Positions 36,030-44,813 are shown, counted from the stretch's first letter. The stretch: 64,000 bases of DNA from Mycobacterium sp. D16Q13 (GCF_002013375.1 NZ_MAEW01000023.1:21977-85976); one strand, 5' to 3'. The notes: generated by a model not told the origin, from the letters alone. Numbers and translations are program-made.

Positions 36030-37046
36030 ATGCCGGGACTACCGTCGAACCACAGCGCGTTCGCGCACGCCGCCCTGCCGGAATACGGTCGCGATCCGCA
36101 CACCCCGTTGCGGCTGTTGAGCCTTTCCGAGAACGCCACATATCTGGTGGATGATCAGCGCCCAATCGTGCTCCGGGTACATCGGCCCGGGTACCACACG
36201 CTGCCCGCGATTCGTTCGGAGCTGGCCTGGATGCGGGCGCTTCGCACTGAGACTCCTGTCGTCACACCGGAACTCGTGCCGACGGCGAATGGATCGGATG
36301 TGATCGCCGTCGCCGTAGGCGGAACCACACTGCACGTCGATGCCATGGGTTATGTCCCCGGCTGCACCGCGGAGGAAACATCCGGTGTTGTGGGTTACGG
36401 GAAGCTCGGCCAACTGACCGCACACATGCACGACCACGTCCAGCACTGGCGTGTGCCGCAGGAGTTCACCCGGTTTCGTTGGGACCTGGACTCGATGTTC
36501 GGCCCGCGGGCGCGCTGGGGTGACTGGCGGCAGGCCCCCGGGATGACCGACCGGGACCGGATGGCGATCGACGCCGCGGTGCAGGACATGGCCCGTAGGC
36601 TCGGCGAATACGGTTACACCCCAGACCGATTCGGCCTGATACATGCCGATATGAGGCTGTCCAATCTTATGGTTGACCCGGCACGGCCGGGGTCTGACAT
36701 CACGGTCATCGACTTCGACGATTGCGGGTGGTCCTGGTTCATGGCGGACCTCGGCGCCGTGGTGTCCTGGGTGGAAGACACTCCGGAGGCGGAGGTAGCG
36801 GTTGCCGAATGGCTCGATGGCTACCAGCGAGTGCGCCGCCTCTCCGAGGACCATCTCGGCATGATCCCGGTTTTCGTGATGCTGCGGCGGGTCATGCTCA
36901 CCGCCTGGATCGCCTCGCATGCCGATGCCGACGCGGCGATCAGGGTCAGTAACGGATTCGGGGCGCGCACCGCCCTTCTTGCACAGCGATACCTCGGCGA
37001 CCGGACATGGTTGCGGGAAGCAGTTTTCGGTCGTCGAGTCGGCTAA
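36030..37046 (+). CDS. APH-family small-molecule kinase
   Basis: A phosphotransferase of about 338 residues with the aminoglycoside/choline/homoserine kinase fold. The N-terminal lobe has LSENATYLVDDQRPIVLRVHRPGY; the catalytic loop is HADMRLSNLMVDP (Asp plus Asn), followed by the metal-binding VIDFDDCGWSW. It phosphorylates a hydroxyl group. Human hydroxylysine kinase (HYKK) belongs to this family and works just before an AGXT2L phospho-lyase, which is also encoded here, so an amino alcohol kinase is the leading hypothesis; an antibiotic kinase is less likely given the neighbours. ATG at 36030 starts the conserved part; an ATG at 35979 is in frame but lacks support. The SDR gene follows after 20 bases. 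Confidence 0.8.
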   Translation: MPGLPSNHSAFAHAALPEYGRDPHTPLRLLSLSENATYLVDDQRPIVLRVHRPGYHTLPAIRSELAWMRALRTETPVVTPELVPTANGSDVIAVAVGGTTLHVDAMGYVPGCTAEETSGVVGYGKLGQLTAHMHDHVQHWRVPQEFTRFRWDLDSMFGPRARWGDWRQAPGMTDRDRMAIDAAVQDMARRLGEYGYTPDRFGLIHADMRLSNLMVDPARPGSDITVIDFDDCGWSWFMADLGAVVSWVEDTPEAEVAVAEWLDGYQRVRRLSEDHLGMIPVFVMLRRVMLTAWIASHADADAAIRVSNGFGARTALLAQRYLGDRTWLREAVFGRRVG

Positions 37047-37066
37047 CCCGGCCGCAGAGAGGAAAC

Positions 37067-37846
37067 ATGATGTTCGATCTGTCCACAAAGTCGGTGCTGG
37101 TGACCGGCGGTACCAAGGGGATTGGCCGCGGCATCGCCACCGTGTTCGCGCGGGCCGGGGCCAATGTTGCGGTTGCCGCCCGATCTTCCGATGAGACCCA
37201 ATCGCTAGCAACGGACTTGGATGAACTCGGTGTCGGTAATGTCATGGGTGTCCGCCTGGATGTGTCCGACCCGGGCTCGTGTGCGGATGCCGTGCGAACC
37301 GTCGTCGACGCCTTCGGCGGGCTGGATGTGCTGTGCGCCAATGCGGGAATCTTCCCGGAGGCGCGACTGGACACCATGACCCCCGAGCAGCTCTCCGAGG
37401 TGCTCGATATCAACGTCAAGGGCACCTTCTACGCCGTGCAGGCCTGTCTGGAGGCATTGACCGCATCCGGTCGGGGTCGTGTGGTCCTCACCTCGTCCAT
37501 CACCGGGCCGGTCACCGGCTATCCGGGCTGGTCGCACTATGGCGCGTCGAAGGCTGCGCAGTTGGGTTTCATGCGGACGGCAGCGATAGAACTGGCGCCA
37601 CGGCGCGTGACGGTGAACGCGATCCTGCCCGGCAATATCCTCACCGAGGGCTTGGTGGATATGGGCGAGGAATACATCGCCGGGATGGCGCGCTCGATTC
37701 CCCTGGGAACGTTGGGCAGCCCCGCCGACATCGGGCACCTGGCGGCCTTCCTGGCCAGCGATGAGGCCGCATACATCACCGGTCAGGCCATCGTGATCGA
37801 CGGCGGGCAGGTGCTGCCCGAATCGCCGGAGGCGGTTAACCCGTAG
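37067..37846 (+). CDS. Short-chain dehydrogenase/reductase (FabG-like)
   Basis: A 259-residue classical SDR that oxidises or reduces a hydroxyl/carbonyl with NAD(P). The cofactor motif is TGGTKGIGRGIA near the N-terminus, then NAG in CANAGIF, and the catalytic SxxxYxxxK set in SSITGPVTGYPGWSHYGASK. The C-terminus ends with GQAIVIDGGQVLPES. The start at 37067 has GAGAGGAAA just before it; an ATG pair (ATGATG) makes 37070 equally possible. It is second in the kinase-SDR-gntR-FKBP operon and could handle the aldehyde made by the phospho-lyase branch. The substrate is not predictable from sequence alone. Confidence 0.87.
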   Translation: MMFDLSTKSVLVTGGTKGIGRGIATVFARAGANVAVAARSSDETQSLATDLDELGVGNVMGVRLDVSDPGSCADAVRTVVDAFGGLDVLCANAGIFPEARLDTMTPEQLSEVLDINVKGTFYAVQACLEALTASGRGRVVLTSSITGPVTGYPGWSHYGASKAAQLGFMRTAAIELAPRRVTVNAILPGNILTEGLVDMGEEYIAGMARSIPLGTLGSPADIGHLAAFLASDEAAYITGQAIVIDGGQVLPESPEAVNP

Positions 37847-37871
37847 GCGCGCTTGCGGCGATACTGAGCAG

Positions 37872-38693
37872 ATGGAGGAGTCGGAGGGCGGCCCGGTAGC
37901 CGAAGACGTGCGGCGTCGAATCCTGTCGATGCTCGCGCAGGGCACGCTGCACCCGGGCTCGCGGTTGGGGTCCGAGCGCGAGATGGCCGAGCGATTCGCG
38001 GTGTCGCGTGCGACCGTGCGCAGTGCTTTGGTGCCGTTGAGTCGCGCCGGCATCCTGGAGCGTCACACCGGCCGTGGCGGTGGCACCTTCGTGCGAGCCG
38101 ATGTGGTGCAGCGCAATGTCGCCGAGCTGGTTGGCCTGCCCACCAGGCTGCATATCGGTGGCCACACGAGCGACACTCGGGTGCTGGGTACATCCCGGCG
38201 GCCCGCCACCCCTACCGAGCGATCTGCTCTTGAAATCGAGGACGGGGCAGAGGTTTTCGATGTGCGGCGGCTTCGCTACGCAGACGGGGTGCCGCTCTCT
38301 GTCGACAATGCGTGCTTCGCTGCCGAGCTGGTTCCGGACTTGCTGGAACAACCGCTCGGCGGATCCCTGTACGAGCTGTGTCAGCTGCGCTACGGATTGA
38401 TCGCCGACTCGTCGACAGAGACGATCGAAGTGGTGAGTGCAAATCCGCGTGAGGCCGAATGGCTTGACGTGCCCCATCGCAGGCCCTTGCTGGCCATCAC
38501 GCGGGTAACCCGTAGCACGGACGGGCGTCCGTTCGAGTACAGCTATGACCTGTTCCGTGCCGACCGGGTACGACTGACCGCCACCATGACATCGGCCGTC
38601 GCGCAAGAGAGTCGCGGGGTGGACGGCAAGGTGGAACGCGCGGTGAGCAGCCTGGCCGCCCACCGGAGGCGGGACGATACGCTGCTGGCATGA
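37872..38693 (+). CDS. GntR-family regulator with UTRA domain (HutC type)
   Basis: A 273-residue transcription factor. The N-terminal winged helix-turn-helix reads LHPGSRLGSEREMAERFAVSRATVRSALVPLSRAGILERHTGRGGGTFV (core SRATVRSAL). The C-terminal part has the UTRA ligand-binding pattern, for example RLRYADGVPLSVDNACF and a final FEYSYDLFRADRVRL. These proteins sense small metabolites and usually repress neighbouring catabolic genes. The DasR-like palindrome at 35799-35808 is a likely target, making this the local regulator of the permease/kinase island. The ATG at 37872 has only a weak ribosome-binding site. Its stop overlaps the FKBP start (ATGA). Confidence 0.88.
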   Translation: MEESEGGPVAEDVRRRILSMLAQGTLHPGSRLGSEREMAERFAVSRATVRSALVPLSRAGILERHTGRGGGTFVRADVVQRNVAELVGLPTRLHIGGHTSDTRVLGTSRRPATPTERSALEIEDGAEVFDVRRLRYADGVPLSVDNACFAAELVPDLLEQPLGGSLYELCQLRYGLIADSSTETIEVVSANPREAEWLDVPHRRPLLAITRVTRSTDGRPFEYSYDLFRADRVRLTATMTSAVAQESRGVDGKVERAVSSLAAHRRRDDTLLA

Positions 38694-39049
38694 CGAAACC
38701 CGAGATTGATTTTCAGCCAGGTCCAGCGCCCACCGAACTGGTCATCAAGGACATCACCGTCGGTGACGGCGCCGAGGCCGCGCCCGGATCTGTCGTCAAC
38801 GTTCATTACGTCGGAGTCGAATTCGAGAGCGGCGAGGAATTCGACAGCTCGTGGAACCGTGGCGAGTCCATCGAGTTCCCGCTCGGCGCACTCATCCAGG
38901 GCTGGCAGGACGGCATTCCCGGTATGAAGGTCGGCGGACGTCGTCAGCTCACCGTGCCGCCGGCGCAGGCGTACGGCGAGGCAGGCGCCGGGCACCAGTT
39001 GTCGGGCAAGACGCTGGTGTTCGTGATCGACCTGCTCGGCGCGCGCTAG
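38690..39049 (+). CDS. FKBP-type peptidyl-prolyl cis-trans isomerase
   Basis: A 119-residue cytosolic FKBP. The whole protein is one FKBP domain: VNVHYVGVEFESGEEFDSSW, IQGWQDGIPGMKVGGRRQLTVPP, AYGEAGAG and the closing LVFVIDLLG. It speeds proline isomerisation during folding. No signal peptide is present. The start overlaps the gntR stop by four bases, so it is translated from the end of the kinase-SDR-gntR operon even though its role looks like general housekeeping. Two bases separate its stop from the convergent prrB stop. Confidence 0.93.
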   Translation: MTKPEIDFQPGPAPTELVIKDITVGDGAEAAPGSVVNVHYVGVEFESGEEFDSSWNRGESIEFPLGALIQGWQDGIPGMKVGGRRQLTVPPAQAYGEAGAGHQLSGKTLVFVIDLLGAR

Positions 39050-39051
39050 GA

Positions 39052-40434
39052 CTAATGCCCGGGGAGGCGCAGGACCAGTCTTGCGCCTCCCAACGGGCTG
39101 GACTCCAAAGCCGCTGTACCACCGTGGAGTTCGGCTTGCTGAGCGACCAGCGCCAGGCCCAATCCGGAACCGGTGTGCGATGCGGTTGAGCCGCGTGAGA
39201 ACCGTTCGAAGACGACCTCGCGCTCGGCTTCGGGGATGCCGGTGCCGTTGTCGTCAATCGCGATTTCCACACCGTGCACCGTGCTGATCGCCGAGAGGCG
39301 AACCTCTGACGCGCCGCCGTGCCGGACAGCGTTCTTGATCGCATTGTCGATCACCAGCCGCAGCCCCGCGGGCAGCCCCAACATCAAGATGGTCGACGAG
39401 GGGACGAGGGACACCTCGACATTCGGAAAGCTGCGGTCGGCATCGTGCGCGGCGCGGTCCAGTAGCTCGGTGATATCGACCGGTACGTGGTCATCCTCGG
39501 TGGTCAGGTCGCCCTGTGCGAGTCTCTCGAGCGCGGAAAGCGTTGCCTCGATGCGGGTTTGAGTGCGTACGGTTTCCTCGAGGATCTCGGCGCGCTGGTC
39601 CTCGCTGAGGTTGAGTGTGGACAGTACCTCGAGGTTGGTCCGCATCGCCGTGAGCGGGGTGCGTAGTTCATGGGAGGCCACCGCGGAGAAGTCGCGCGCG
39701 GTTTCGAGGGCGGCCTTGGTCTTTTCCTGCTCGTTGTTGATGCGTTCGAGCATTCCCTCGACCGCCTCGGAGATCTCGACGGCCTCGCGTACGCCGCGCA
39801 CGTTCACGTCATCGGGGTTGGATTGCGCGTTGATCAGGCGGGCCTGCTGCGCCAGCAGCCGGAAGGGACTCACCACGATGAGGGAAATCACCCAGCCCAC
39901 GATCACGGTCCCGATCAGTACGCCGCCACAGATCGCGAGGATGCGGATGTGGTACCGGTCGATCTGTCGCTGTGTCTCGGCGATCGGAGCGCCGACCGCG
40001 ACGGGGATGTTGCCTGGGGCGATGAACGAGCGGACCCGGTATTCGACGCCGTTGATCGTGGTGTTGGCATAGCCGGGCTCCAGGAGTGGCAATTCCACTT
40101 CACTGGGGATGGACTTGGTCAGCCCGGCGACGCGGGCGGTGAGCACCAGGCCGTCGGGGGTGTCGATCTTCCCTTCCGAACTGATCACCGAATTCAGCAG
40201 GCTCGAGACGGCGCCGAGGCTGGACACCGAGTCCAGCCGGCGGTCCAGCTGGCTGTTCTGGTCGTCCTCGACACCCAGCCACACCCAGGTTCCGAGCGTG
40301 ACGACGAGCACCATGACGCCCAGCGCGGCGATGGCGACCAGGGTGCGCAGTGAGAAGACCCGCATGGGTCTCTCCAGCAGTCGGTACGCCAGGTCGGTGA
40401 TTCGCTGGCTGCGGTGCTTGCTGGGAGTGGTCAT
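39052..40434 (-). CDS. prrB: Sensor histidine kinase PrrB
   Basis: A 460-residue membrane sensor kinase, partner of PrrA. Two membrane helices bracket a periplasmic domain (first helix LVAIAALGVMVLVVTLGTWVW, split by its VMVLVV core; second ILAICGGVLIGTVIVGW). A HAMP-like linker leads to the phosphoacceptor histidine in ASHELRTPLTAM, then the ATPase domain with NAIKNAVRHGG (N box), DNGTGIPEAE (G1) and GSGLGLALVAQQA (G2). PrrAB in mycobacteria controls nitrogen, respiration and lipid genes and is essential in M. tuberculosis. It starts six bases after the prrA stop. Confidence 0.94.
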   Translation of the reverse strand: MTTPSKHRSQRITDLAYRLLERPMRVFSLRTLVAIAALGVMVLVVTLGTWVWLGVEDDQNSQLDRRLDSVSSLGAVSSLLNSVISSEGKIDTPDGLVLTARVAGLTKSIPSEVELPLLEPGYANTTINGVEYRVRSFIAPGNIPVAVGAPIAETQRQIDRYHIRILAICGGVLIGTVIVGWVISLIVVSPFRLLAQQARLINAQSNPDDVNVRGVREAVEISEAVEGMLERINNEQEKTKAALETARDFSAVASHELRTPLTAMRTNLEVLSTLNLSEDQRAEILEETVRTQTRIEATLSALERLAQGDLTTEDDHVPVDITELLDRAAHDADRSFPNVEVSLVPSSTILMLGLPAGLRLVIDNAIKNAVRHGGASEVRLSAISTVHGVEIAIDDNGTGIPEAEREVVFERFSRGSTASHTGSGLGLALVAQQAELHGGTAALESSPLGGARLVLRLPGH

Positions 40435-40440
40435 ACAGAA

Positions 40441-41184
40441 CTACTGCGACCGCAGCACGAACCCGACGCCGCGCACGGTGTGCAGCAGCCGAGGCGCGCC
40501 ACTGGTCTCCAGCTTGCGGCGCAGGTAGCCGATGAATACGTCGACGACGTTGGTATCGGCGGCGAAGTCGTATCCCCACACCAGCTCCAGCAGCTGGGCG
40601 CGGGACAGCACGGCGGTCTTGTGTTCTGCCAGCACGGCCAGCAGATCGAACTCGCGCTTGGTGAGGTCGACCTCGACACCGTTGATGCGCGCACGCCGGC
40701 CGGGGATCTCGACCTCAAGGGGGCCGACTGTGATGGTTTCGGTGGACGAGGTGGCCACCGCGCCGCGGCGGCGCAAGAGCGCTTTCACCCGCGCTACCAG
40801 CTCGGCGAGTACGAATGGCTTGGTCAGGTAGTCGTCGGCGCCCGCCTCCAGGCCCGCGACCCGGTCGTCCACCGAGGTGCGCGCGGACAGCACGCACACC
40901 GGCACGTCGTTGTCCATCGCGCGCAGCGCTGTGACGACGCTGACACCGTCGAGCACGGGCATGTTGATATCGAGCACGATCGCGTCCGGACGATGCTCGG
41001 TGGCGCAGCGCAGCGCCTCGGCGCCGTCGCTGGCGGTGTTCACCTCGAAACCGGAGAGACGCAGGCCACGCTCCAGCGAGGCGAGCACATCGGCGTCGTC
41101 ATCGACCACTAACACGCGCGGGGAGGCGTGCCCGGCATCTTGTGATGAGCCGCTTGCGCGAAGTCCATCAGGCATGCCTGCCAT
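40441..41184 (-). CDS. prrA: Response regulator PrrA
   Basis: An OmpR-type response regulator. The receiver domain has the acidic pocket DDDADV, phospho-acceptor in IVLDINMPVLDG, and the lysine in DYLTKPF. The C-terminal winged helix has LTKREFDLLAVLAEHKTAVLSRAQLLELVWG (core TKREFDLLAVLA) and LLHTVRGVGFVL. It matches M. tuberculosis PrrA almost throughout. The open frame runs to 41280, but homology begins after a short variable N-terminus, so ATG at 41184 (MAGMPDG) or 41175 (MPDG) is the start; 41184 is given. It is transcribed with prrB, regulator first. Confidence 0.94.
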   Translation of the reverse strand: MAGMPDGLRASGSSQDAGHASPRVLVVDDDADVLASLERGLRLSGFEVNTASDGAEALRCATEHRPDAIVLDINMPVLDGVSVVTALRAMDNDVPVCVLSARTSVDDRVAGLEAGADDYLTKPFVLAELVARVKALLRRRGAVATSSTETITVGPLEVEIPGRRARINGVEVDLTKREFDLLAVLAEHKTAVLSRAQLLELVWGYDFAADTNVVDVFIGYLRRKLETSGAPRLLHTVRGVGFVLRSQ

Positions 41185-41295
41185 CTTGCCCGATGCAGCG
41201 CTCAAAACCTTCCATCTGCCGACACCGGTGCTGTCCCGTGAGTCGCCAGTATCATGAAAGCTGATAATCCGGCGTCCCATACCGAAAGCTTGCGA

Positions 41296-41922
41296 ATGTC
41301 AAAAACAGTACCTGTAAAGCTGGTTTCCTACGTTGCTGGCGTATGCGCCGTGCTTGGTTTGGGGCTGCTTTCCGAGGGTGCGGCTGTCGCTCACGCCGAT
41401 CCCGCATTCCCCGATCTGAATGGGTTCGCCGCCGTGGCGCCCGACGGGTACTTCGTGACCAACGAGAACTCCTCGGTTCGCTCGATCCACTTCTCGACCC
41501 CGGACGGAATCGGCTGCATGTTCCGCGCCTCGGCGAACATCACGCCCACCTCACGTCAACGCCTGAGCTGCGACGGTGCTGTGCCGGGGATTCCCGGGGA
41601 TGCGCAGAGTGCGCCGAACGTGCCGGGTGTCGGTGGTGCGAGCGCTAATGTGCCGGGGCTGGGCGGTGTGAACATTCCGGGCGTGGGGACGTGTCCGATG
41701 GGCACTGTGGCGCAGAAGGGCGATGGCGCGTTCGAGATCAGCAAGGGTGCCTGGTCCTGCGGCACCAAACCCGAGGCGCCCGTCCTCAATGTCGGGCAGA
41801 AACTCACCTACGGCAACGTCACGTGTGCTGTGGGCGCGGGCAGTCTGACCGCCTGCCAGGTGAGCATGGGCGATCAGAAGCACGGCTTCGTGCTGCAGCC
41901 CTCAGGCAGCACGTCCTTCTAG
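41296..41922 (+). CDS. Secreted cysteine-containing protein with elastin-like linker
   Basis: A 208-residue exported protein of unknown function. A signal peptide is clear: KTVPVKLVSYVAGVCAVLGLGLL, cut probably after AHA before DPAFPDL. The mature part has six cysteines that could form three disulfides. Between the second and third of these lies a Pro/Gly/Val-rich stretch with VPGVGG, VPGLGG and IPGVG units, resembling elastin repeats, which looks like an insertion into a compact domain. The ATG at 41296 is chosen because the signal peptide begins right after it; the frame is open from 41254. Its last 21 bases overlap the convergent monooxygenase gene. No function can be assigned. Confidence 0.75.
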   Translation: MSKTVPVKLVSYVAGVCAVLGLGLLSEGAAVAHADPAFPDLNGFAAVAPDGYFVTNENSSVRSIHFSTPDGIGCMFRASANITPTSRQRLSCDGAVPGIPGDAQSAPNVPGVGGASANVPGLGGVNIPGVGTCPMGTVAQKGDGAFEISKGAWSCGTKPEAPVLNVGQKLTYGNVTCAVGAGSLTACQVSMGDQKHGFVLQPSGSTSF

Positions 41923-42963
41923 ATAGTTCATCAGCTCCGCAACGGCGGCGCGCGACGCCCTGTTGGCGCCGATGGTGCTGGCCGAGGACCCGTATCCCAG
42001 CAGGTGGATCGTGGGCCGTCCCGCGACCTGAGTGAGCAGCCGACCGGTCATCGTGATGCCGCCGCGACCGTTGCGCAGGCGCAGCGGTGCCAGGTGATCC
42101 AGTGCATGCCGGAATCCGGTGCACCACAGGATCACGTCGACATCCAGTGAGCTGCCGTCGGCCCAGGCGACCCCGGTCGGGGTGATGTGGCTGAACATGG
42201 GCCGGCGAGCAAGCACCCCGCGTTGTGACGCCTCGGCGATCTCCGGCGTCCACGGCAGTCCGGTCGCGGACACCACCGAGCGTTGCGGTTCCCCGCGGCG
42301 CGACCGCTCATCGACACCGGCGACCGCGGCACGCAGCCGATCGACGGTGAAATCAGCGACGAATTCCGGCTCGCGCCGGGTCACCCACGATGTGCGTGTG
42401 ACCATCGATATCTCGGCCAGTAACTGCACGGCGGACACCCCGCCGCCAACCACCAGCACGTGCTGGCCTGCGAACTCCCCGGGTGTGCGGTAGTCGTGGG
42501 TGTGCAGCTGGCGTCCCTCGAAGGTGGACGAGCCCGGAACAAAGGGGACGAACGGCTTGTCCCAGGTCCCCGTCGCGTTGATCAATCCACGGACGGTGAA
42601 CTCGCCCGCGGATGTCCCGAGTGAGAACCCGCCCGAAATGGCCCGCACCTCCCGCACGTGTACGGGCCGGTGGACGTCCAGGGCGTACCGGTGTTCGTAC
42701 TCGTCGAAGTACCGGGGCATGGCGGTGGACGCCCTGATGGTGCCCGTTTCGTCGAAGGGCAGTCCGGGCAGTTGATAGATGCGGTTGGTGTTGTCCAGCG
42801 TCAACGTGGGCCAGCGGAACTGCCATGCCCCGCCCGGGCTGGGGGAGTGATCGAGGATGACGAATCCGCTACCGGGCTCGAGGCCGCGCCGCCGCAGAAA
42901 GTATCCCGCCGCGATCCCGGCCTGCCCGCCACCAATCACGGCGACGGTAGTCATGGCCGCCAT
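41902..42963 (-). CDS. Flavin-containing monooxygenase-like oxidoreductase
   Basis: A 353-residue FAD/NADPH enzyme of the CzcO/flavin monooxygenase type. It has an FAD motif VAVIGGGQAGIAAGYFLRRRG at the start, INATGTWDKP, and a second dinucleotide motif HVLVVGGGVSAVQLLAEIS for NADPH; the C-terminus has ILWCTGFRHAL. Such enzymes oxygenate N, S or carbonyl groups. The start is ATG at 42963 (MAAMTTV) or 42954 (MTTVAV); the open frame to 43209 runs through the divergent echA6 gene and is not used. It faces echA6 head to head with only 15 bases between starts, so the promoters must overlap the coding ends or be leaderless. Confidence 0.83.
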   Translation of the reverse strand: MAAMTTVAVIGGGQAGIAAGYFLRRRGLEPGSGFVILDHSPSPGGAWQFRWPTLTLDNTNRIYQLPGLPFDETGTIRASTAMPRYFDEYEHRYALDVHRPVHVREVRAISGGFSLGTSAGEFTVRGLINATGTWDKPFVPFVPGSSTFEGRQLHTHDYRTPGEFAGQHVLVVGGGVSAVQLLAEISMVTRTSWVTRREPEFVADFTVDRLRAAVAGVDERSRRGEPQRSVVSATGLPWTPEIAEASQRGVLARRPMFSHITPTGVAWADGSSLDVDVILWCTGFRHALDHLAPLRLRNGRGGITMTGRLLTQVAGRPTIHLLGYGSSASTIGANRASRAAVAELMNYLEGRAA

Positions 42964-42978
42964 ATTAGGGTGGTCGCC

Positions 42979-43710
42979 ATGATCGGTGTAACTAGCGACG
43001 GTCCCGTCACCACCATTGAGCTGCAGCGCCCAGAACGACGCAACGCGGTGACCTACGAGCTTGCGCTCGCCTTCGCCGAGGAGGTCCGCAAGGCTGCCGA
43101 AACCGCACGCGTCATCGTCGTCACCGGGCAGGGCACTTCGTTCTGCGCGGGCGCCGACCTTTCCAGCGGTGCCCCTGATCCCGACAAGTTCGCCGATGCC
43201 TGGCAGCACTCGATCAAGAGCATCGACGCTGCCGACATCCCGGTGATCGCCGCCGTCAACGGCCCCGCCATCGGTGCCGGTGTCATGCTGGCGATGGTGG
43301 CCGATCTGCGGGTGGTCTCCGAGACCGCGCGTTTCCAGTTCCCGGTCGCCAAATACGGCATCGCCCTGGACAACTGGAGCATCCGCCGACTGTCCTCATT
43401 GGTCGGATACGGGCGTGCGCGTGGCATGCTGCTGGCCGCCGAGCCACTCGACGCACAGGCCGCCTTCCAGACCGGAATGGCCAACCGCATCGGAGAGCTT
43501 GCCGACGCGCAGGCGTGGGCGGCCGAGCTGGCCGGGTTCGCGCCGCTGGCCCTCAAGCACGCCAAGCGCGTGCTCAACGACGACGGCGCGTTCGAGGATC
43601 AGCTGCCCGAGCACAAGGTGTTGTTCGACAAAGCCTGGAGCAGCCAAGACATCATCGAGGCTCAGGTCGCACGAATCCAGAAGCGTCCTCCCAACTTTCA
43701 GGGAGCCTGA
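42979..43710 (+). CDS. echA6: Enoyl-CoA hydratase-like protein EchA6
   Basis: A 243-residue crotonase-fold protein. It begins MIGVTSDGPVTTIELQRPERRNAV and contains QGTSFCAGADLS, NGPAIGAG and LDNWSIRRLSSLVG, closely matching M. tuberculosis EchA6 (Rv0905) to the end (RPPNFQGA). In M. tuberculosis EchA6 is reported to lack normal hydratase activity and instead to feed fatty acyl-CoA into mycolic acid synthesis and to be a drug target; the same residues appear here. ATG at 42979 is set by homology, although the frame is open far upstream. The MBL gene follows two bases later. Confidence 0.93.
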   Translation: MIGVTSDGPVTTIELQRPERRNAVTYELALAFAEEVRKAAETARVIVVTGQGTSFCAGADLSSGAPDPDKFADAWQHSIKSIDAADIPVIAAVNGPAIGAGVMLAMVADLRVVSETARFQFPVAKYGIALDNWSIRRLSSLVGYGRARGMLLAAEPLDAQAAFQTGMANRIGELADAQAWAAELAGFAPLALKHAKRVLNDDGAFEDQLPEHKVLFDKAWSSQDIIEAQVARIQKRPPNFQGA

Positions 43711-43712
43711 GC

Positions 43713-44813
43713 ATGCGGGCGCTCTGGGTTGGCGCCGGCGCAGCTCTTGCGTCGACGTGGATCGGTCGCGCCCTGCGTGACGTCCCGCGGACGTTGGGCG
43801 CCAGCAAGGAACGCATCGCCGAGGTTGCCGAGGGATCGGCGCAATACCGGAACGGTTCCTTCCATAACGCCGAGCCGGCGCGGCAGTTTGTCCCCGATGC
43901 GGATCCGACTTCTCTGTTGCGCGGACTGCTGACACGGCAGGGTGCTGGCAGCCCCAAGGGGGAGGTGCCTCTGGTGGTCCCCGAACTTGCCGGTCCACCA
44001 GCGGATTTAGCGGTTACCTGGTTCGGGCATTCCAGTGTGCTCGTGGAGGTTGATGGTTATCGGGTGCTCACCGATCCGGTGTGGAGCGACCGCTGCTCGC
44101 CCTCCCGTGCCGTAGGGCCGCACCGCCAGCATCCGGTGCCCCTGGAGCTATCGGCGTTGCCCGCGCTGGACGCCGTGGTGATCAGTCATGACCACTACGA
44201 CCATCTCGATATGGACTCGATCATCGCGTTGACCCGCAGCCAGAACGCGGTGTTCGTGGTGCCACTCGGGGTCGGGGCGCACCTGCGCGGTTGGGGTGTC
44301 TCGCCGGCACGGGTCATCGAGCTCGATTGGGATCAGAGCCATCAGCTCGGAAAGCTCACGCTCACCTGCACGCAGGCCCGGCATTTCTCGGGCAGATCAC
44401 TTGCCCGCAACACCACGTTGTGGGCGTCCTGGGTCATCGCCGGGCCCAGGAACAAGGTGTTTTTCGGTGGCGACACCGGATACACCAAGGCGTTCAAGGT
44501 CATTGGCGATACCTACGGGCCCTTTGATCTCACCCTGTTGCCGGTCGGGGCCTACAACACCCAGTGGCCGGATATCCACATGAATCCCGAAGAGGCCGTC
44601 CAAACTCACCGGGATCTCGCGACCTCTCAGGCGCCATTGCTGCCCATTCACTGGGCGACGTTCAACCTGGCACTGCATCCGTGGGACGAGCCGATCGAGC
44701 GGGTGCTTACCGCCGCCGGCGAGCAGGGTGTCACGGTCGTGGTGCCCAAGCCCGGGCAGCGGGCCGATGCGCAGCGGCCCGCCGCCCCCGACGGCTGGTG
44801 GCGTCTTTCTTAG
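43713..44813 (+). CDS. MBL-fold metallohydrolase (NAPE-PLD-like, Rv0906-like)
   Basis: A 366-residue metallo-beta-lactamase-fold enzyme. After a hydrophobic N-terminus (LWVGAGAALASTWIG, possibly a membrane anchor or signal) come the metal ligands: WFGHSSVLVEVDG, the SHDHYDHLD motif, FFGGDTGYTK and LLPIHWATF. This arrangement resembles NAPE-hydrolysing phospholipase D and UlaG-like lactonases, so a phospholipid phosphodiesterase is possible. It corresponds by position to M. tuberculosis Rv0906. The ATG lies two bases after the echA6 stop with a GGGAG nearby, so the two form an operon. Its stop overlaps the convergent methyltransferase by four bases. Confidence 0.87.
   Translation: MRALWVGAGAALASTWIGRALRDVPRTLGASKERIAEVAEGSAQYRNGSFHNAEPARQFVPDADPTSLLRGLLTRQGAGSPKGEVPLVVPELAGPPADLAVTWFGHSSVLVEVDGYRVLTDPVWSDRCSPSRAVGPHRQHPVPLELSALPALDAVVISHDHYDHLDMDSIIALTRSQNAVFVVPLGVGAHLRGWGVSPARVIELDWDQSHQLGKLTLTCTQARHFSGRSLARNTTLWASWVIAGPRNKVFFGGDTGYTKAFKVIGDTYGPFDLTLLPVGAYNTQWPDIHMNPEEAVQTHRDLATSQAPLLPIHWATFNLALHPWDEPIERVLTAAGEQGVTVVVPKPGQRADAQRPAAPDGWWRLS

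Noticed and set aside
42658..42978. Extended EchA6 starting at 42658
   Set aside because: The extension is antisense to the monooxygenase and absent from the EchA6 family, which starts MIGxT.
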